This document shows, one piece after another, positions 1 to 11,393 of a stretch of 64,000 nucleotides of DNA (within the stretch, counting starts at the first letter, position 1; the number at the start of each line of letters is the position of its first letter). The DNA lies in contig NW_004624734.1 in NCBI RefSeq assembly GCF_000247695.1, positions 16,748,007 through 16,812,006 of the forward strand, in the 5' to 3' direction. The notes beneath the pieces are model-generated. The model did not search any database, was not told where the DNA came from, and saw nothing but the letters and a program-made list of their open reading frames with translations. Origin of the DNA: Heterocephalus glaber. Taxonomy: Eukaryota > Chordata > Mammalia > Rodentia > Bathyergidae. The translations under genes and the position numbers were made by a program.

Positions 1-89
1 AAGTTACTTCTTAGAAGTTGTCAAATTTATTTCAAAACAGATTTTTGTAATATGCTTTCTCTGTCCTTTTAAGTTCTGTAAAATATGTG

Positions 90-415
90 GTAATGTCTCC
101 TAGATCTTAATTTTGTAGTTTTAAAAATGTAGAACTGATATTGTGTAACAGGAAGAAAAGGTCTAAAAGAGCAGGGGAATTGGGAAGGGTAGGGGAAAGG
201 AAAAAAGGGAAAGGAACAAATATGAAGAGAAGAAAAAAATGGAAACAAGGTCTTTGCAAATAGGGAAGGGTGGAGGGGGTGAAGGGAGGGCAAGGGAAGG
301 GGAAATAAATAAGAACCAAGGGACTCATGTAATGGTACAAGATCCCAATGATGAATGTAACTGTATTGTATACCTAAAATGTACCAATAAAATTTAAAAA
401 AAACAACAACAAGAA
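90..415 (+). mobile_element. L1 LINE 3' UTR and poly(A) tail
   Basis: 5'-truncated L1 retrotransposon with only the 3' UTR left. It shows the G-rich polypurine tract typical of mammalian L1 3' UTRs (about 150-310), then a conserved block, an AATAAA signal at 386-391 and an A-rich tail to about 415. The minus-strand copy at 5.45-5.93 kb aligns with it block by block (polypurine tract, the 'tttg(c/t)aaataggga' segment and the end before the tail), so both belong to one lineage-specific L1 family. The left edge is uncertain because similarity fades before position 90. Open frames across it on the minus strand are polypyrimidine shadows. Confidence 0.8.
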
Positions 416-970
416 CTAATCTCTTAATTATCTAATCCCATGATTGTTTTAAAATACAAATGATTTCCTCCATTTAAAAATGAATATACTTAATGGCTAT
501 GATTCAGTGTAGCATTCTTTCCTCCTAGGAATCTATTTTTATCTACTTTTCTGGGACGTCCAGTATATTAAAAAATAAATTATGACCAAAAAGCCTTTAC
601 CATATTGTCGAAGGTTTAAAATTGTTACAGATTTTAAAAAGAAATGTTTTAAACACACAAATCCTCAGTGATTCACTTGTACTTTTCCCCAGAAAATAAC
701 AGGACTTATAAACATGTTATTTTATAACTTATTTCACTAGTTAGAACATTAATGGTATTATGGATCAGTTTCTTATACTGGTTGGAGTTTATTTTCGTAC
801 TTTTGAAACAGATGTAATAACATGACTTTATGAAATCAATATATCTAGAACAATGCTAGATGAGAGAAAGATTTCAATAACTTGCTTCTATTATTATTAG
901 CTTTAGAAAAGATGGTTCCATAAATGGACAAGCATATCTTCTTTTAATATATTAGATAATCTCTAATGGA
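416..970. other. AT-rich spacer, nothing recognised
   Basis: Single-copy-looking AT-rich sequence with no repeat, RNA gene or credible reading frame that I can recognise. Confidence 0.5.
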
Positions 971-1352
971 TGTATTAGCCTGCTTAGTTTTCCATAGTAT
1001 AAATACAGATTGAGGTGGCTTCAGTATAGAAATACATTGTCTCACAATTGTGGATGTTGGAAGTCCAAGATTAAAGTGCCAGTGAGGTTGAATCTAGAGA
1101 GTGCTTTCTTCCTTGCTTGCTAGCAGCTGCCTCCATGTTGTTTCCTCCCATGGGATTTTCTAGGTGCCTAAGTACTTTTGGTGTCTTTTCCTTTTCTGAC
1201 AAGGGTGCCAGTCCTACTGGATTTGGGTCCCACCTTTACAGTCTCATTTGATCCTAACAAACTTCTTCAGATTCTATAATTTCTGAATACATTTATCATT
1301 TGTGAGCAGAGTTTCAGTATATATCAGGAGAACACAATTCAGTCCACAAAAA
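971..1352 (-). mobile_element. MaLR/MLT-type LTR (old, solo)
   Basis: Read in + orientation it starts TGTATTAG and carries the order of blocks expected of an antisense ERVL-MaLR LTR: a 'tctcacaattgtggatgttgga' block equivalent to the usual 'ctcacagttctggaggc', then 'agtccaagat', and a far end with 'aacacaattcagtcca'. It is diverged with small deletions. No internal sequence adjoins it, so it is a solo or fragmentary LTR. The exact subfamily cannot be named by eye. Confidence 0.6.
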
Positions 1353-2535
1353 GGCAGAAAACCATTTGGAGATGTTCAGAAAATCTAATAGCCCTGGATC
1401 AAATTTGATATAGGACCTGGATCAAATTACCTTCCTGCTCAGCCTACTAATTTCCACTTTAAATAAATGACTTCTGATCCTTCTGAGTTTCACACCTTAA
1501 TATCCCCCTTGGCTTCCAACACTCCCTCACTAGAAATTTCCATGGTGCTTCCTGTGGGTTTTATGGGACTGATTGGAGGAGTACAAGGAGCTTGAGTACA
1601 ACTTGATAGCAGGAAGTAAAGGACTCAGGAAGTGGAGGAATAGGAACAGGGCACATTTGTCTGGACTAACTGCCTCAAGTATGCCAAGAATGCTGTTGAG
1701 AGGACTTTGCCTTGGGTGCCACCATCAGTCCTTCACTTAGGTAAGTGTGAAATTCCTAAGGTCTCAAAAATAACAAGCCTGTAAAACAGACTCTCTCTAG
1801 CAACTGCATCTAACTTATGAATATAGTAAGTATGATTTGTGTAATGATGACATTTTATATCAGGACTGAATGCCTCCATCCAGAAAGTGGTAATGACTAA
1901 TTTCACAATGTGTAGAAGAGCCCATTTGTCAGGGAAAACTGAGCTCCCAAGCTTAGATTCCCATCATTCTTTCTATAACTGTCCAGAGTCTCTGTTTAGT
2001 TATGATGCCAATTTGTTATTTTACGTACTATTAACAACTCATCACATAAAATGAACAGTGAGCTAATTTTCTAGAAGTCTGCAAGTAAATACCGAATTAT
2101 TGTCAACGCCTTAGTGTAACACACTGTAGAAAGCTTCCACTTTGCTTCTCAAGTCTGCCAATTTTTGAAACAATTTCACAAATCCCATGTGTTTGGATAA
2201 AAAGTCAAATGGTGCTATCATTGTATGTTTATTTTAAGTGCGATTGTGGTCTGAATAAACTAAGTAATGTATTCACCTTGACAAGATCTTATAGTCACTA
2301 GTTCTTCAGGTAAATTAGATAAAATTTTATCTGTGGGAATTCGTGGGTGGCTGCATTTTCATAAACACTGAAACAGTGCTCTATTAAAACAGTAACTTTT
2401 GGTCAACATTACACTGGCAAAGTAAATATATTCAAAGCAAAGACAGTAGTTAGTAAGAGGCAAATATTCCTACATAGACATACTATTAATACATATACAG
2501 TGTTTGAACATTATTATCAGTTGCTGGCTTTGAAT
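1353..2535. other. Unassigned spacer
   Basis: Single-copy-like sequence of moderate AT content. No gene, RNA gene or confidently assigned repeat seen. Confidence 0.45.
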
Positions 2536-2539
2536 GGTT

Positions 2540-2756
2540 GTTTTTTATTTTGTTTTTATTAGTACATATTTTCAGTACATAATGATTATATGTATCAAGG
2601 GGAGTGTGTATACGTACATAAAACTCAATACTTTTTTCATCCCTTTCCTCACCCAGCCTCCCTGCTCCCCCCAACTCTTGTTCTGAAAGCTCTGTTTCCA
2701 TTTTTTCTCCAATTCTCTGTTTTTTCAAACTTTTTCCTTTCTTTCCCACACCCTGG
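2540..2756 (-). mobile_element. L1 LINE 3' end (3' part of a 5'-inverted copy)
   Basis: Starts with a T-rich stretch (the tail on the minus strand), followed by a block like the other two L1 3' ends here ('attagtacatattttcagtac', then a pyrimidine-rich tract to about 2750). It changes orientation abruptly at about 2757 (see next entry). The open frames on both strands here come from this element. Confidence 0.65.
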
Positions 2757-2845
2757 ATATCTTGGAAGTATGGTATTTATACAGTGGGGTACTACTCTGC
2801 CATAAAAAGGATAAGCTTGAGGCATTTGTAGATAAATTAAATAGT
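2757..2845 (+). mobile_element. L1 LINE 5' inverted segment
   Basis: The text 'tggtatttatacagtggggt' followed by 'actactctgccataaaaagg' matches the well-known conserved L1 segment near the end of ORF2/start of the 3' UTR, but in + orientation. The adjoining 3' UTR is in - orientation, so the 5' part of this copy is inverted, as produced by twin-primed reverse transcription. The right edge is approximate because similarity fades after about 2845. Confidence 0.6.
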
Positions 2846-3820
2846 TCTTAGAGCCTGGTTCTTCAACCCATGAGCCCTCTGTTCTTTCCTTTTCCAGATC
2901 TAACAGATCCATGTAAGTGGCAGACAAGCAGCACTAGAAGGACCATCAGCCATCACATTTCTGGCAGCTGGGTTTCTTGGCTGAGCCCTAGGGAAAGTGA
3001 AACTACTTTTGTCTCCCAGCAAAGATGAGTAGGCCATGGGGAGGGATTAAGTGTGGGAAAAGTCAAGCAAATGCTTGTGTGATTCCGGCCATGTGTGGGT
3101 TCGTCTCTCATTATGGAGTCTTAGTTACATGTTCTCCTTGGCTCACATTTAAAGACAACAAGCTCAGCAGTAACTGTGAACTTCTGGGGTTGTTGTTGGT
3201 AGGTTTTCTGGTCTCCTGGGCCTTTCAACACCTTTACCCCATAATTGGGTCTTTGCTCCAGCCTATACCTTAAAGTTATCTTTTCCAAGAAATCACTCAC
3301 CTTTCTAGCATTTGGAATCAATCCTGAATGACACAGTAGATGGAAAATGATGACTGTACTTTGCAAGGATCTGAAGACAATATATGGAAAATAATGCCTA
3401 TACTATACAGTGATCTTAGTAAAGAAAACAGATGGGTAACCAAGCAGGGAGATTGTCTGTCTTTGGCAAGTCATCACCAGTTGGCCCTTGTTAGACAATG
3501 ACAAAGCTGTCTGGCTCTACCTTTCAGACAGATTTTGGTGACCTGGAGACAGAGCAAACAGGAAGGCCTATTCATATGTAGGCATGCCTGAATCAGCCAG
3601 GTCCTATCCCTACACTGGAAAGGCAAATATTCATAATTGTGTCAGGCAAATCCTACCTTTTCTCTTTTGAAATATCATCAATTTGACTTTCTGTAAAAAG
3701 CTAAGATTGTCCAGTTGCACACATACAAAATCTTTCTACTTTTTCCCTTACATAATTATTATATGGTTATTCTGTTCATTTATTAAATGACTAAGGATTT
3801 TAAAAAGATTTATTAACATT
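2846..3820. other. Unassigned spacer
   Basis: Contains an 82-codon open frame (3025-3273, +) with no recognisable domain, splice context or pseudogene-like poly(A). I regard it as chance. No repeat was named with confidence; a very old transposon could be present. Confidence 0.4.
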
Positions 3821-3824
3821 TATG

Positions 3825-3885
3825 CACATTTTACAGATGAACACATAGAGACGTGGACAGGCTGAATGGCTCTCTCTAAGTCATT
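3825..3885 (-). repeat. MIR-like SINE fragment
   Basis: 'ttttacagatgaacacatagag' and the following 'gctgaatggctctctctaagtc' resemble the antisense MIR core (attttacagatgaggaaactgag...). Short and decayed, so low confidence. Confidence 0.4.
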
Positions 3886-4760
3886 CTTTTGTTTATGCTA
3901 GAGAAGATAATAAAGACCTATTTTTGCATTTACTATTAAGTTCATGGCTTTTATTTTTTTAATTTCAATTTTATATGATTCATAAAGATTCAACAATGTT
4001 GACATCCTGGAATATTCTAGGTATAGTTGATACAGATCCCATACCTTAGATTAACACATGCTGAAAAGAACAGGAAGGAGGAATATAAGCTGAGTAGTTC
4101 ATTGATGATCTCAATGAACATGGAGCCGATCCTAGGAACCCTGATCCCTAGTTTGCTGTCAAGAAAGACAAGTGTAGGGCATTACTGTCAATTTAAATCA
4201 CCAGTTTGTCATTCTTTTATTTGCCCAAGAGGTTTCTGATAGACCAAAGTACAATGTACTCAATAACAAGATAAAATCATATAAAAGTTTTAAAAACATT
4301 CTACCAAAAATAAACCCACACTGAACATACTCCTCTGTAAGAGTGAGGGGAGAGACAGGTGTCTTTTGAATTCATATAATGTGATTTTTAATCAGAAATA
4401 CCAGAGAGTTCTTATAAAGTTTTTCATTTGATAATGCTATGTCAAGTCTAGGTTCTTTGAAAACCGTGTTGTAGAGGGGAAATGGTGGAGGAGGTATGGA
4501 ATTCAAATACTGTTGATGAGGTCAGTTAACCTAGGTTGTGCCTAGGAGAACACTGCATGAAAAGGTAGGCATGTGTTTGTAACTACCCACTATGAAAAAA
4601 CGAGGTGGAATCCCACTGTCTTCTCTGATGAGGAACACTTTCCAGAAATCTGTTCCCAAGTATTAACTCATGCATATTAACTTTGTTCCATAATCATTTT
4701 TATAAAGTGGAAAATAACATGTGACACTGTAGCTAGACCATTTATTTCAAGTCAAGAGAG
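3886..4760. other. Unassigned spacer
   Basis: AT-rich with no gene or named repeat. A 70-codon open frame at 4027-4239 (+) has no recognisable features. Confidence 0.4.
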
Positions 4761-4764
4761 GTAA

Positions 4765-4985
4765 ATATGTTAAGCACTTGCTATTTTCCAAGCATTGTGC
4801 TGAGTGCTTTTCATGTCTAACACTATTAGAACCTAACAGCCTTTGGAGAAAAGACATTTACTCTCTCTTTCCATATGAAGAACCTGTGGCTTAGAGCAGG
4901 GGAAAAAAATTGCGCTAACATCTCCAAATTAGTAGAATAGCCAGGCTTTGAGCATGGGCAAGGTATCTTAGTCTTTGTACTCCAT
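4765..4985 (-). repeat. MIR SINE
   Basis: Antisense MIR. It opens with 'taagcacttgctattttcca' and 'gcattgtgctgagtgctttt', runs through the 'atgaagaacctgtggcttagagcagg' core equivalent, and reaches the tRNA-related half ('atagccaggctttgagcatg'). Order and spacing match the family. Old copy common to placental mammals. Confidence 0.65.
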
Positions 4986-5143
4986 TGTTGGTCATATTTA
5001 TAAACAGTCTCAGCTTAAAACGTTTTATATAACCTGCACATCAACTAGGCTGTTTTTCTGATTATTAGTGTCATGTGTTTTCACAAAGTGTTGCTGGAAT
5101 TTAAAGACTTGCCGTTTCTTATCCTTGAAAGAAGATGCAACAT

Positions 5144-5452
5144 ACAATCTTAATTTGTTCTGCTGATATAATAAAATACCTTAGACAGAGTAATTTAGGA
5201 ATAGTAGAAATGCATTCCTCACAATTTTGGATGCTGAGAAGTATAAGATCAATAGGCCCTTGAGATTTGGTATCTGGGAATGGCCTCCCCTTGCATAGTG
5301 TGTTCTTGCTGTGTCCTCACACAGCGGAGAAAGAAGGGATGAAGGCTGTGTCTTCAAAGGGCAGAAGAGATGGGAGGGCAAGAGGGACAAAAAGCTCCCT
5401 CATACCACTTTTTAAGGTACAAATTGACAGGTCCACTCTCATAACTTCATGA
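5144..5452 (-). mobile_element. MaLR provirus: 3' LTR (left end)
   Basis: Antisense LTR recognised by 'aaaataccttagacagagta', 'tcctcacaattttggatgct', 'gtgtcctcacacagcgga' and 'agctccctcatacc', the usual order of MaLR LTR blocks read backwards. It lacks its outermost part at the right, where an L1 was inserted at about 5453. With the internal region (about 5935-6605) and the second LTR (6609-7018) it makes one minus-strand provirus. The minus-strand open frame here is not a gene. Confidence 0.65.
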
Positions 5453-5935
5453 ATTTTTTTCAATTCATTAAGTTTATTGATACATTTTAGGCATAAAATA
5501 TGATGACACTCATCATTGGAAATTTGTACCTTTACATGATATATCATTTTTGGGGGGATATATATTGGTTCTTATATTTTCTGCCATTCATTTGCCCTCC
5601 CTTCAAATCCCTCCACCCATCCCTATTTACAAAGACTTTGTTTCCCTTTTTTTCTTTATTTCTTACCCTTTTTCTTTATTTCTTTCCCTTCTTTCCCTTC
5701 CCCTACCCCTCCCAGTTCCCGTTCCCCTTATCCTTTGGACCTTATCTTCCTATTTCACATTATCTATTATACATTTTGACCCTCATTTACACTTTCAGTT
5801 TCTCACACCAGAGAAACGCTTCAGTATTTACACACGTGTGTCCTATTTATTTCACTTAAGAGTATGGCCTCGATTTGCATCCATTTGGGCAAGAACCCTC
5901 AAGTTCTCCATCACCCCCATCCCCAGCATTGAAAG
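5453..5935 (-). mobile_element. L1 LINE 3' end inserted in the MaLR provirus
   Basis: Poly(T) at 5454-5460, then the reversed L1 3' end: 'aagtttattgatacatttta' is the reverse of the (A)ATAAA-containing terminus, followed by a long polypyrimidine tract (5640-5740). The segment ending 'gagtatggcctcgatttgcatcc' matches the L1 block just upstream of the 3' UTR. It aligns with the copy at 90-415. The 119- and 161-codon + strand frames across it are antisense to the L1 and non-coding. The right edge is accurate to about 30 bp. Confidence 0.75.
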
Positions 5936-6605
5936 AATTCTGCCCCTCAAGATGATGGTGCCTTGGCCTGTAATGGGAGTGGCAGCCTTGATGACCTCAA
6001 AGGCCTTCGTGTTCATTCTTCCATTGTCTCGCTGAGTAGTTTCAGCTATGTCAATCTCTCACCGAATGGAGGATTGGCGATACTCAGTATTCCTTTCTGA
6101 ACATACCCCTTTGTTCTTTACAATCTGCACAAGCTGAAAAATTTCAAATCTTTGAGTTCTGAGTCCCTTTTTAATATGTTTTAACCTTTCTCTCTTCTCA
6201 CATTTTTACTGTAACTGGTCAAAAGAAGTCATGTAGTTCTTCCAAAAATTTGCATGAAGATTTCTCCAAATACCCTATTTAATCTCTCCTAAATTCCACC
6301 TTCCACAGTGCACTAGGACATGGATGTAATTCAGCCAAGTTTTTTTGTCACTTTGTATCAAGGATGATCTTCCCTCAGTTTTTAATATCTTGTTCCTCAT
6401 TTCCTTCTGGTACCTCATGACAATGGCTTTCACTGTCCACATTTCTACCAGCATTTTGATCAGCACAACTTAACTATCCTTAAAAAGTGAATCTTTTCTC
6501 AATAGTTCTCTTCTTCTTAGCCCTCACCAGAATATCCCTTCATGGTCCAGCCTTACCCAGTTACAAAGCTGATATTTTTAGGCATTTTTTTGGTATCAAA
6601 CCTCA
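5936..6605 (-). mobile_element. MaLR provirus: internal region remnant
   Basis: Antisense remnant of the internal region of an MST/THE1-like MaLR. Recognisable blocks are 'cctgtaatgggagtggcagc', 'tctccaaataccctatttaatctc', 'ttccaccttccacagtgcactagg', 'tcactgtccacatttctaccagcatttt' and 'cttagccctcaccagaat'. It ends at 6590-6597 with 'ggtatcaa', one change from the reverse of the MaLR primer-binding region, directly before the LTR. No intact gag-like frame remains. Confidence 0.6.
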
Positions 6606-6608
6606 ATT

Positions 6609-7018
6609 CTTGCTAATAGTTTCTATTTTATTATGTTTGTAATAATATAACAAAATACTCTGAGTAATTTATAAATAATAAACATTTAATTCCTCACAGT
6701 TTTATAACCTGAGAAGTCCAAGATCAAGATACCAGCATCTGGTGAGGACCTGTTCTTTCCATAAGGGAACTTCACATGCTATGTGTTGTGTTCTTACTTG
6801 GCATAGAAGGAAGTGATAAACTGTGTTCTCTCATGGCAGAGGGGCAAAAGGGCAAAAGTGACAAACAGCTCCCTCATACCTTTCTTATAAAGTCATTAAG
6901 CCCATGAAGGCAGAGCTTCAAGACTTAATCACCATCTGGAGCCTCCATCACTTCATGTTATCTTAGGAGAGATTAAGTTTAAGTTTCAATGTGAATTGGG
7001 GAGATGTTTCCAGTTACT
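6609..7018 (-). mobile_element. MaLR provirus: 5' LTR (right end)
   Basis: Antisense LTR: 'tgctaatagtttctatttta', 'ataacaaaatactctgagtaattt', 'cagcatctggtgaggacctg', 'ctcatggcagaggggcaaaa', 'ttataaagtcattaagcccatg' and 'agacttaatcaccatctgg', in the order expected of MaLR LTRs. It lies beside the primer-binding-site side of the internal region, so it is the 5' LTR of a minus-strand provirus. Confidence 0.7.
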
Positions 7019-7804
7019 AAGATCAGGAGATTTTCGCTCTTGAAAGGAGATGAAGAATGCCTTGATTGAGGTTTAAATGGAAAATGGGCTGGAAATGGAG
7101 GTAGGGTATTGCATGGAACAGCTGGGCTACATTTTGTTTTAGTTTTCTAACGGTCTATTTTCAATATGCCGGCATAAACATATGTACAAATTTAGGCTAA
7201 AGGGCAAAGAAATCAATATAAAAACCCAAGTGGTCCTTTTCCTTGGCACCTTGCACATCATCCATGAAATTTTCATATGGCAAACAAAACAAATAGATCA
7301 TTAGAATTAGATAAATGCAGATTTAAATTCCAGTTTTCCACTTTATAGCTAAGTCTTGGTCTCCTTATATTCAAAACTGTGATAAAAATACCTCCTTCAT
7401 AGTGTCATTCAGGGAAGTTATATAGGTTTGTAGTTGTCTGGATATTTATTTGTCAATCAGAATACTTGACAAAGAGATGAAACAGTAAATCATAGTTATA
7501 GTGATTACAAATGTCTGTAAGTAAAATTGTTATAATGATTGAATAGTTTCATATTATCATCTATTACTAGCTTGATAACTACTCATTTATTGATTAATTC
7601 TGTCCTTCTAGTCTCACTTGGTTTCTCTGGCCTTTAATAATCTCGCTATAAGTTTAATGATTTTTCTTTTCTTCATTTTCAGCTAGTATGATTTATTAAC
7701 AATATTATCATGGTTTGAATTGAAAATATTTTTTTTAAAATCAAAGTGTTCCTAAGGTCACCAAATTCAGGTGTTCCTATATTCCCTAAAATTCTGTCAC
7801 CCCT
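7019..7804. other. Unassigned spacer
   Basis: AT-rich and single-copy-like; no gene or named repeat. Confidence 0.4.
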
Positions 7805-8024
7805 TTAGCTGGGAGGGATAGCATACACATATAATTCCAGCACTCTGGGAAGCTAAGGCAGGACAGTCGTTAAGCCCGAGGTAAGCCTGGCCATTTTAGT
7901 AATTTAGCAAGACTCTGGATCAGATTTTAATAAATTAAAAATGGCTGGGGATGTAGCTCAGTGTAATGGCCCTGGATTCAGTTGAGTACTGGGTATTCAA
8001 AAGCAAAACAAAGCAAAACAAACC
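7805..8024 (+). repeat. B1+ID dimeric SINE
   Basis: The left half is 7SL-derived B1: 'tagctgggagggatagca', 'cacatataattccagcactc', 'gaagctaaggcaggac'. From 7943 the right half is a shortened ID unit, 'ggctggggatgtagctcagtg', ending with an A-rich tail (aaagcaaaacaaagcaaaac). B1 fused to a tRNA-Ala-like ID unit is the rodent B1-dID type. The ID half lacks the middle of the tRNA-like domain. Diverged, so fairly old. Confidence 0.8.
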
Positions 8025-9280
8025 AGGTTTTCTTAACTAGTGGGTAAGAGAAAAGTCTCTGATGCTTATATAAGGAGTGGCTTATAGTTCCAGTAAACAA
8101 ACTCATCTGAGTTTTCTGCTTGCTATAAGTGATTTAGAGGAACACTGGGTAGATAGGCATAGTCTTAAGATGATACACTTATAGAGAAAACACTAGATGA
8201 AATCATGGCTAAAGAGAACTGTTGTCTAAAAAACCATGATTATAATTACTTGGATAACTCTCTTCATGGTTCCTGATGGTTCTTATCTCATTAGTTACAT
8301 GTTAATAATTAGATGTGATACCAAATACATAGCACTTAGGATAGAACTGAGCATATATTAAATGTTACCAACTACTAATGTTGTTTTCTCTGTTACAGAA
8401 TTAGAAGTATAACTTTGTAAATAGCAATGAGCTACTATGACAAACTGTTTCCTTTCTGCACTGGTTATGAAGCTGTTGTCTCTTTATGATGCAAACGTAT
8501 ATATCCCAAAATATCTTGATCTGTGGTTGTAGGGAAAATGAGCCCTCTCCTTGACTAGCTGTTTTCTTTTAGGCTGTGACAGTAGGGGGTCTTACTGGAA
8601 GATTGGAAGTCAGTAGGAGAAAGAGGATAAATGGTCCATGTATTATCCTGATCACACTGGAGGTAGTTCTTTCTACTACATCAAGAGTAGATTCCAAGAG
8701 CCACAATGGGTTCCAGCTCAAAGTTTTCCCACATTCTAGAAATGAGCTCTCAGCGCCTCCTCTGATTTTTGAAATCCCGCAAATATAGGTCCCGGCTCCA
8801 CAAAGTTCCTTCTCTGAATCCGTCTTGCACCAACACCAGCTAAGCAGGACCCTTTCCCTAGAGTTCTGGACCCAAGTCTGAAAGACTCCTCTCTAATCTT
8901 TAAATTTCAATAATATCTTCTTCCATGTATTTCCTAGACCCTAACTAAGGGTGACTGTTTTTTTCCTTCAGTTATCACTTAGGTGAATTTACAGCACCCC
9001 ATCTTTGTCTTTCATTTCTGTGACACCTGGATGATCATGGTTTGTACTGAATTCCTTTGTTAAAATCACTAGTAGAGTTTCTTTCTCCCGAAAAGATCCT
9101 GACTAGTAAAGGACCCTGACCCAATGTTCCGCCTGGGCATGATGCTTTGATAGCAAACACTGGACAGGCTAGAAAGAGCTTTCATCAGGTGTAATTCTAA
9201 ATGGTGATCTATAAGCTACCAAATGTCTGAGTGTTTAAAACTTAGTAATCTAATAACTGTGAATTTGTACATTCTCATTT
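8025..9280. other. Unassigned spacer, possible old transposon at 8.56-9.12 kb
   Basis: 8560-9125 has more G+C and ends with text like 'ctcccgaaaagatcctgact', which recalls the 3' end of some old mammalian LTR or L1 families, but I cannot name it. A 70-codon open frame at 8576-8788 lies within it and is probably chance. The rest is AT-rich with nothing recognised. Confidence 0.35.
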
Positions 9281-9400
9281 TAAGACCTATATTATATTCT
9301 TAGTATATATCTTATATATAATATGATATATTATATTATGTATATATATTGTAGGTCTTATTTAAGACCTATATTATAATATACTGGATATGTATCTTAA
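9281..9400. repeat. AT-rich foldback with direct and inverted repeats
   Basis: The 16-mer taagacctatattata occurs at 9281-9296 and 9363-9378. Its start is also present inverted at 9353-9360 (aggtctta), making a hairpin with the copy at 9363-9370 (8-bp arms, 2-bp loop). Between them is a TA-rich alternating tract. It could be a decayed TA microsatellite or a small foldback element. Confidence 0.6.
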
Positions 9401-9534
9401 GGTAGTATATTTTGTATCACATACAACCCTGAAATCTATAGGAAAATTTATAAGTTTACAATGCTCAAGAATCTTCCTGCATTGGGCAAAAGTTTATATT
9501 CTTTAAGTTTAAACTTCTCAAAAAAATATCCGTG

Positions 9535-9564
9535 AACACACAGACACACACACACACACACACA
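9535..9564. repeat. (CA)n microsatellite
   Basis: About 30 bp of nearly pure CA dinucleotide with one interruption. Confidence 0.9.
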
Positions 9565-10802
9565 TTTTGCTTTTCCTGGAAAAGAAGACTCTTAAACTTT
9601 CTAACTGCAATTCTGAACATGTAATTTCCTAATGAATATGGGATTTGTTAATGACATGGGGTCCTTTTGTTTGTACATTCATTGGTGCTTATCTTTCTTC
9701 CTTAGACCATCACTGTTTTGAACCCTCCTTTCCTCTGTGACACAGGTTCATTTTTAAAACTATATTCCTGTTATAGGTCCTTGTGTTTATACAAATTAAA
9801 GACTCGATACTGATATAGTAATTGTAATCAAAGTAATGATGTCAGCATAGCAAGTGAAAAATATTAGTGAGTAGAGAAAAAGGCAAATTTACCTATGTCG
9901 AGAATGACTAGTTTTTCCAACAATTCCCTTTCCCTATAATTAAAATAAAACAGTACTATAAGACTATTATATTAATTGCACTAAATATATGCACGCTTTG
10001 TATATAAATAATCTACATATATTCAATATGTATGAATGCATATCTATACCCAAAAAGCCTACATAGAATTAGTCAGAATGCCACAAATAAATTTCACACT
10101 CTGAGCCAACTGTAAGAAGGAAGTTAGTTCTTCATGTGTTTGGGTTAAAAATAAATTAGGGATAGTATGGCTATTTCCACTTAACTTGATCAGTTTAAGA
10201 TATAAATCTAATGTGATAAATATTTGAAGAATGTTTAAAACTAAATCTAGTGGAAAATATAAAGATTTATTAAAGGAAATGAAACATATAATAACAATTA
10301 CTTTGGTTAAAAACATATTTGCACTCAGGTGGAGACAACCAATGTACAATTTTAGTGGAAAATAGAAATTCTTTTCCAATGTAGTATCCCAGTTTTAACA
10401 TAGAGTCAAACCAAACAAAATTAATCACAACTACTTGGCAGTACATGCAAAACCACATTCTATAATTTCCAAAGATACTCTAAAGGATTGTTATTTCTTG
10501 GCTTTTTTCTGATGACCTTCTTGGAAAATTTATGTTTTTTATTTAAATTAATGATAGAACCCCTTACATTATTTACTATACTTATTAGTATACTTAGATG
10601 TTTCCTGGCATAAATTAAGGCATTACTGTGGTTCACTCAATTGCAGTATCCTTTTGTATTGATTAGATTTTTGTCATTGAAGTAGCTTGATCTAGTAGAA
10701 ATGTCAGACCATTTGGATTAAAATACCTGTGAGTCTCATGTTTCTCCCAAATGAAAACGTACAACAGAATTATTGCAGCTCTCAATTGACAAAGTTTTCC
10801 AG

Positions 10803-10912
10803 AATATAACTTTAATGAGAGCAGAGATCATTGCCTTCATTTTATCCCAAAAGCTTAGAACAGTGCCTGGCACATGGTTGATGCTCAATAAATAGTTACG
10901 GGATGAAGAACA
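10803..10912 (+). repeat. L2 LINE 3' end
   Basis: 'agcttagaacagtgcctggc', 'acatggttgatgctcaataa' and 'atagttacgggatgaag' match the L2 3' terminus (cctagaacagtgcctggcacatag...gctcaataaatatttgttgaatga). Ancient copy. Confidence 0.75.
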
Positions 10913-11194
10913 ATAGTTTGAAAACCACATTTAAAATTTTAAACATCTGTGGAAATATTATTTTCCACTAGTATTCTGTGATACCTGCTGTCAGGTGTTA
11001 TTGTAGCTTGATAGATAATTACTATCTTTTATTATAAAATAAATCCTACCTTGGGGTTTGTGTCCTGGTAAGACATGTGAATGTTGGAATACAAGGAAAG
11101 ATTTGTTGAGCAATGGAGGCAATGCTTTTCTTAACTCAATCACATTAAGGTACAAAAGGGTAGTGTGTGCATATGGGTGTGTCTATTTGTGTGT

Positions 11195-11195
<1 letters not shown>

Positions 11196-11226
<31 letters not shown>
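11196..11226. repeat. (TG)n microsatellite
   Basis: About 30 bp of uninterrupted TG; the flanking 11163-11195 is a degenerate TG-rich tract. It creates low-complexity shadow frames on both strands. Confidence 0.9.
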
Positions 11227-11227
<1 letters not shown>

Positions 11228-11376
11228 ATCTGTGCCCGTTTGTAAGGCTTAGAACTGCAAGATAAGGCAAATATATAAAAGTTTACTTCACCAAGTCTTA
11301 ATTCAGCACTTTCCAAGACCACCCATCATTGAAAGTTTAAAATAGAGAGAGGGGAAAAAAGGAAGAGAACAAAACT

Positions 11377-11393
11377 AAAAAAAAAAAAAAAAA
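11377..11393. repeat. Poly(A) run
   Basis: Seventeen A residues after a purine-rich stretch (11341-11376). It may be the tail of a retroposed copy, but I recognise no body upstream. Confidence 0.6.

Noticed and set aside
5500..6035. Overlapping 119- and 161-codon open frames on the + strand
   Set aside because: They run antisense through an L1 3' UTR polypyrimidine tract and the MaLR internal remnant; the Phe/Pro/Ser-rich translation reflects base composition.
11377..11393. Poly(A) run as the tail of a processed pseudogene
   Set aside because: No recognisable transcript body upstream and no target-site duplication seen.
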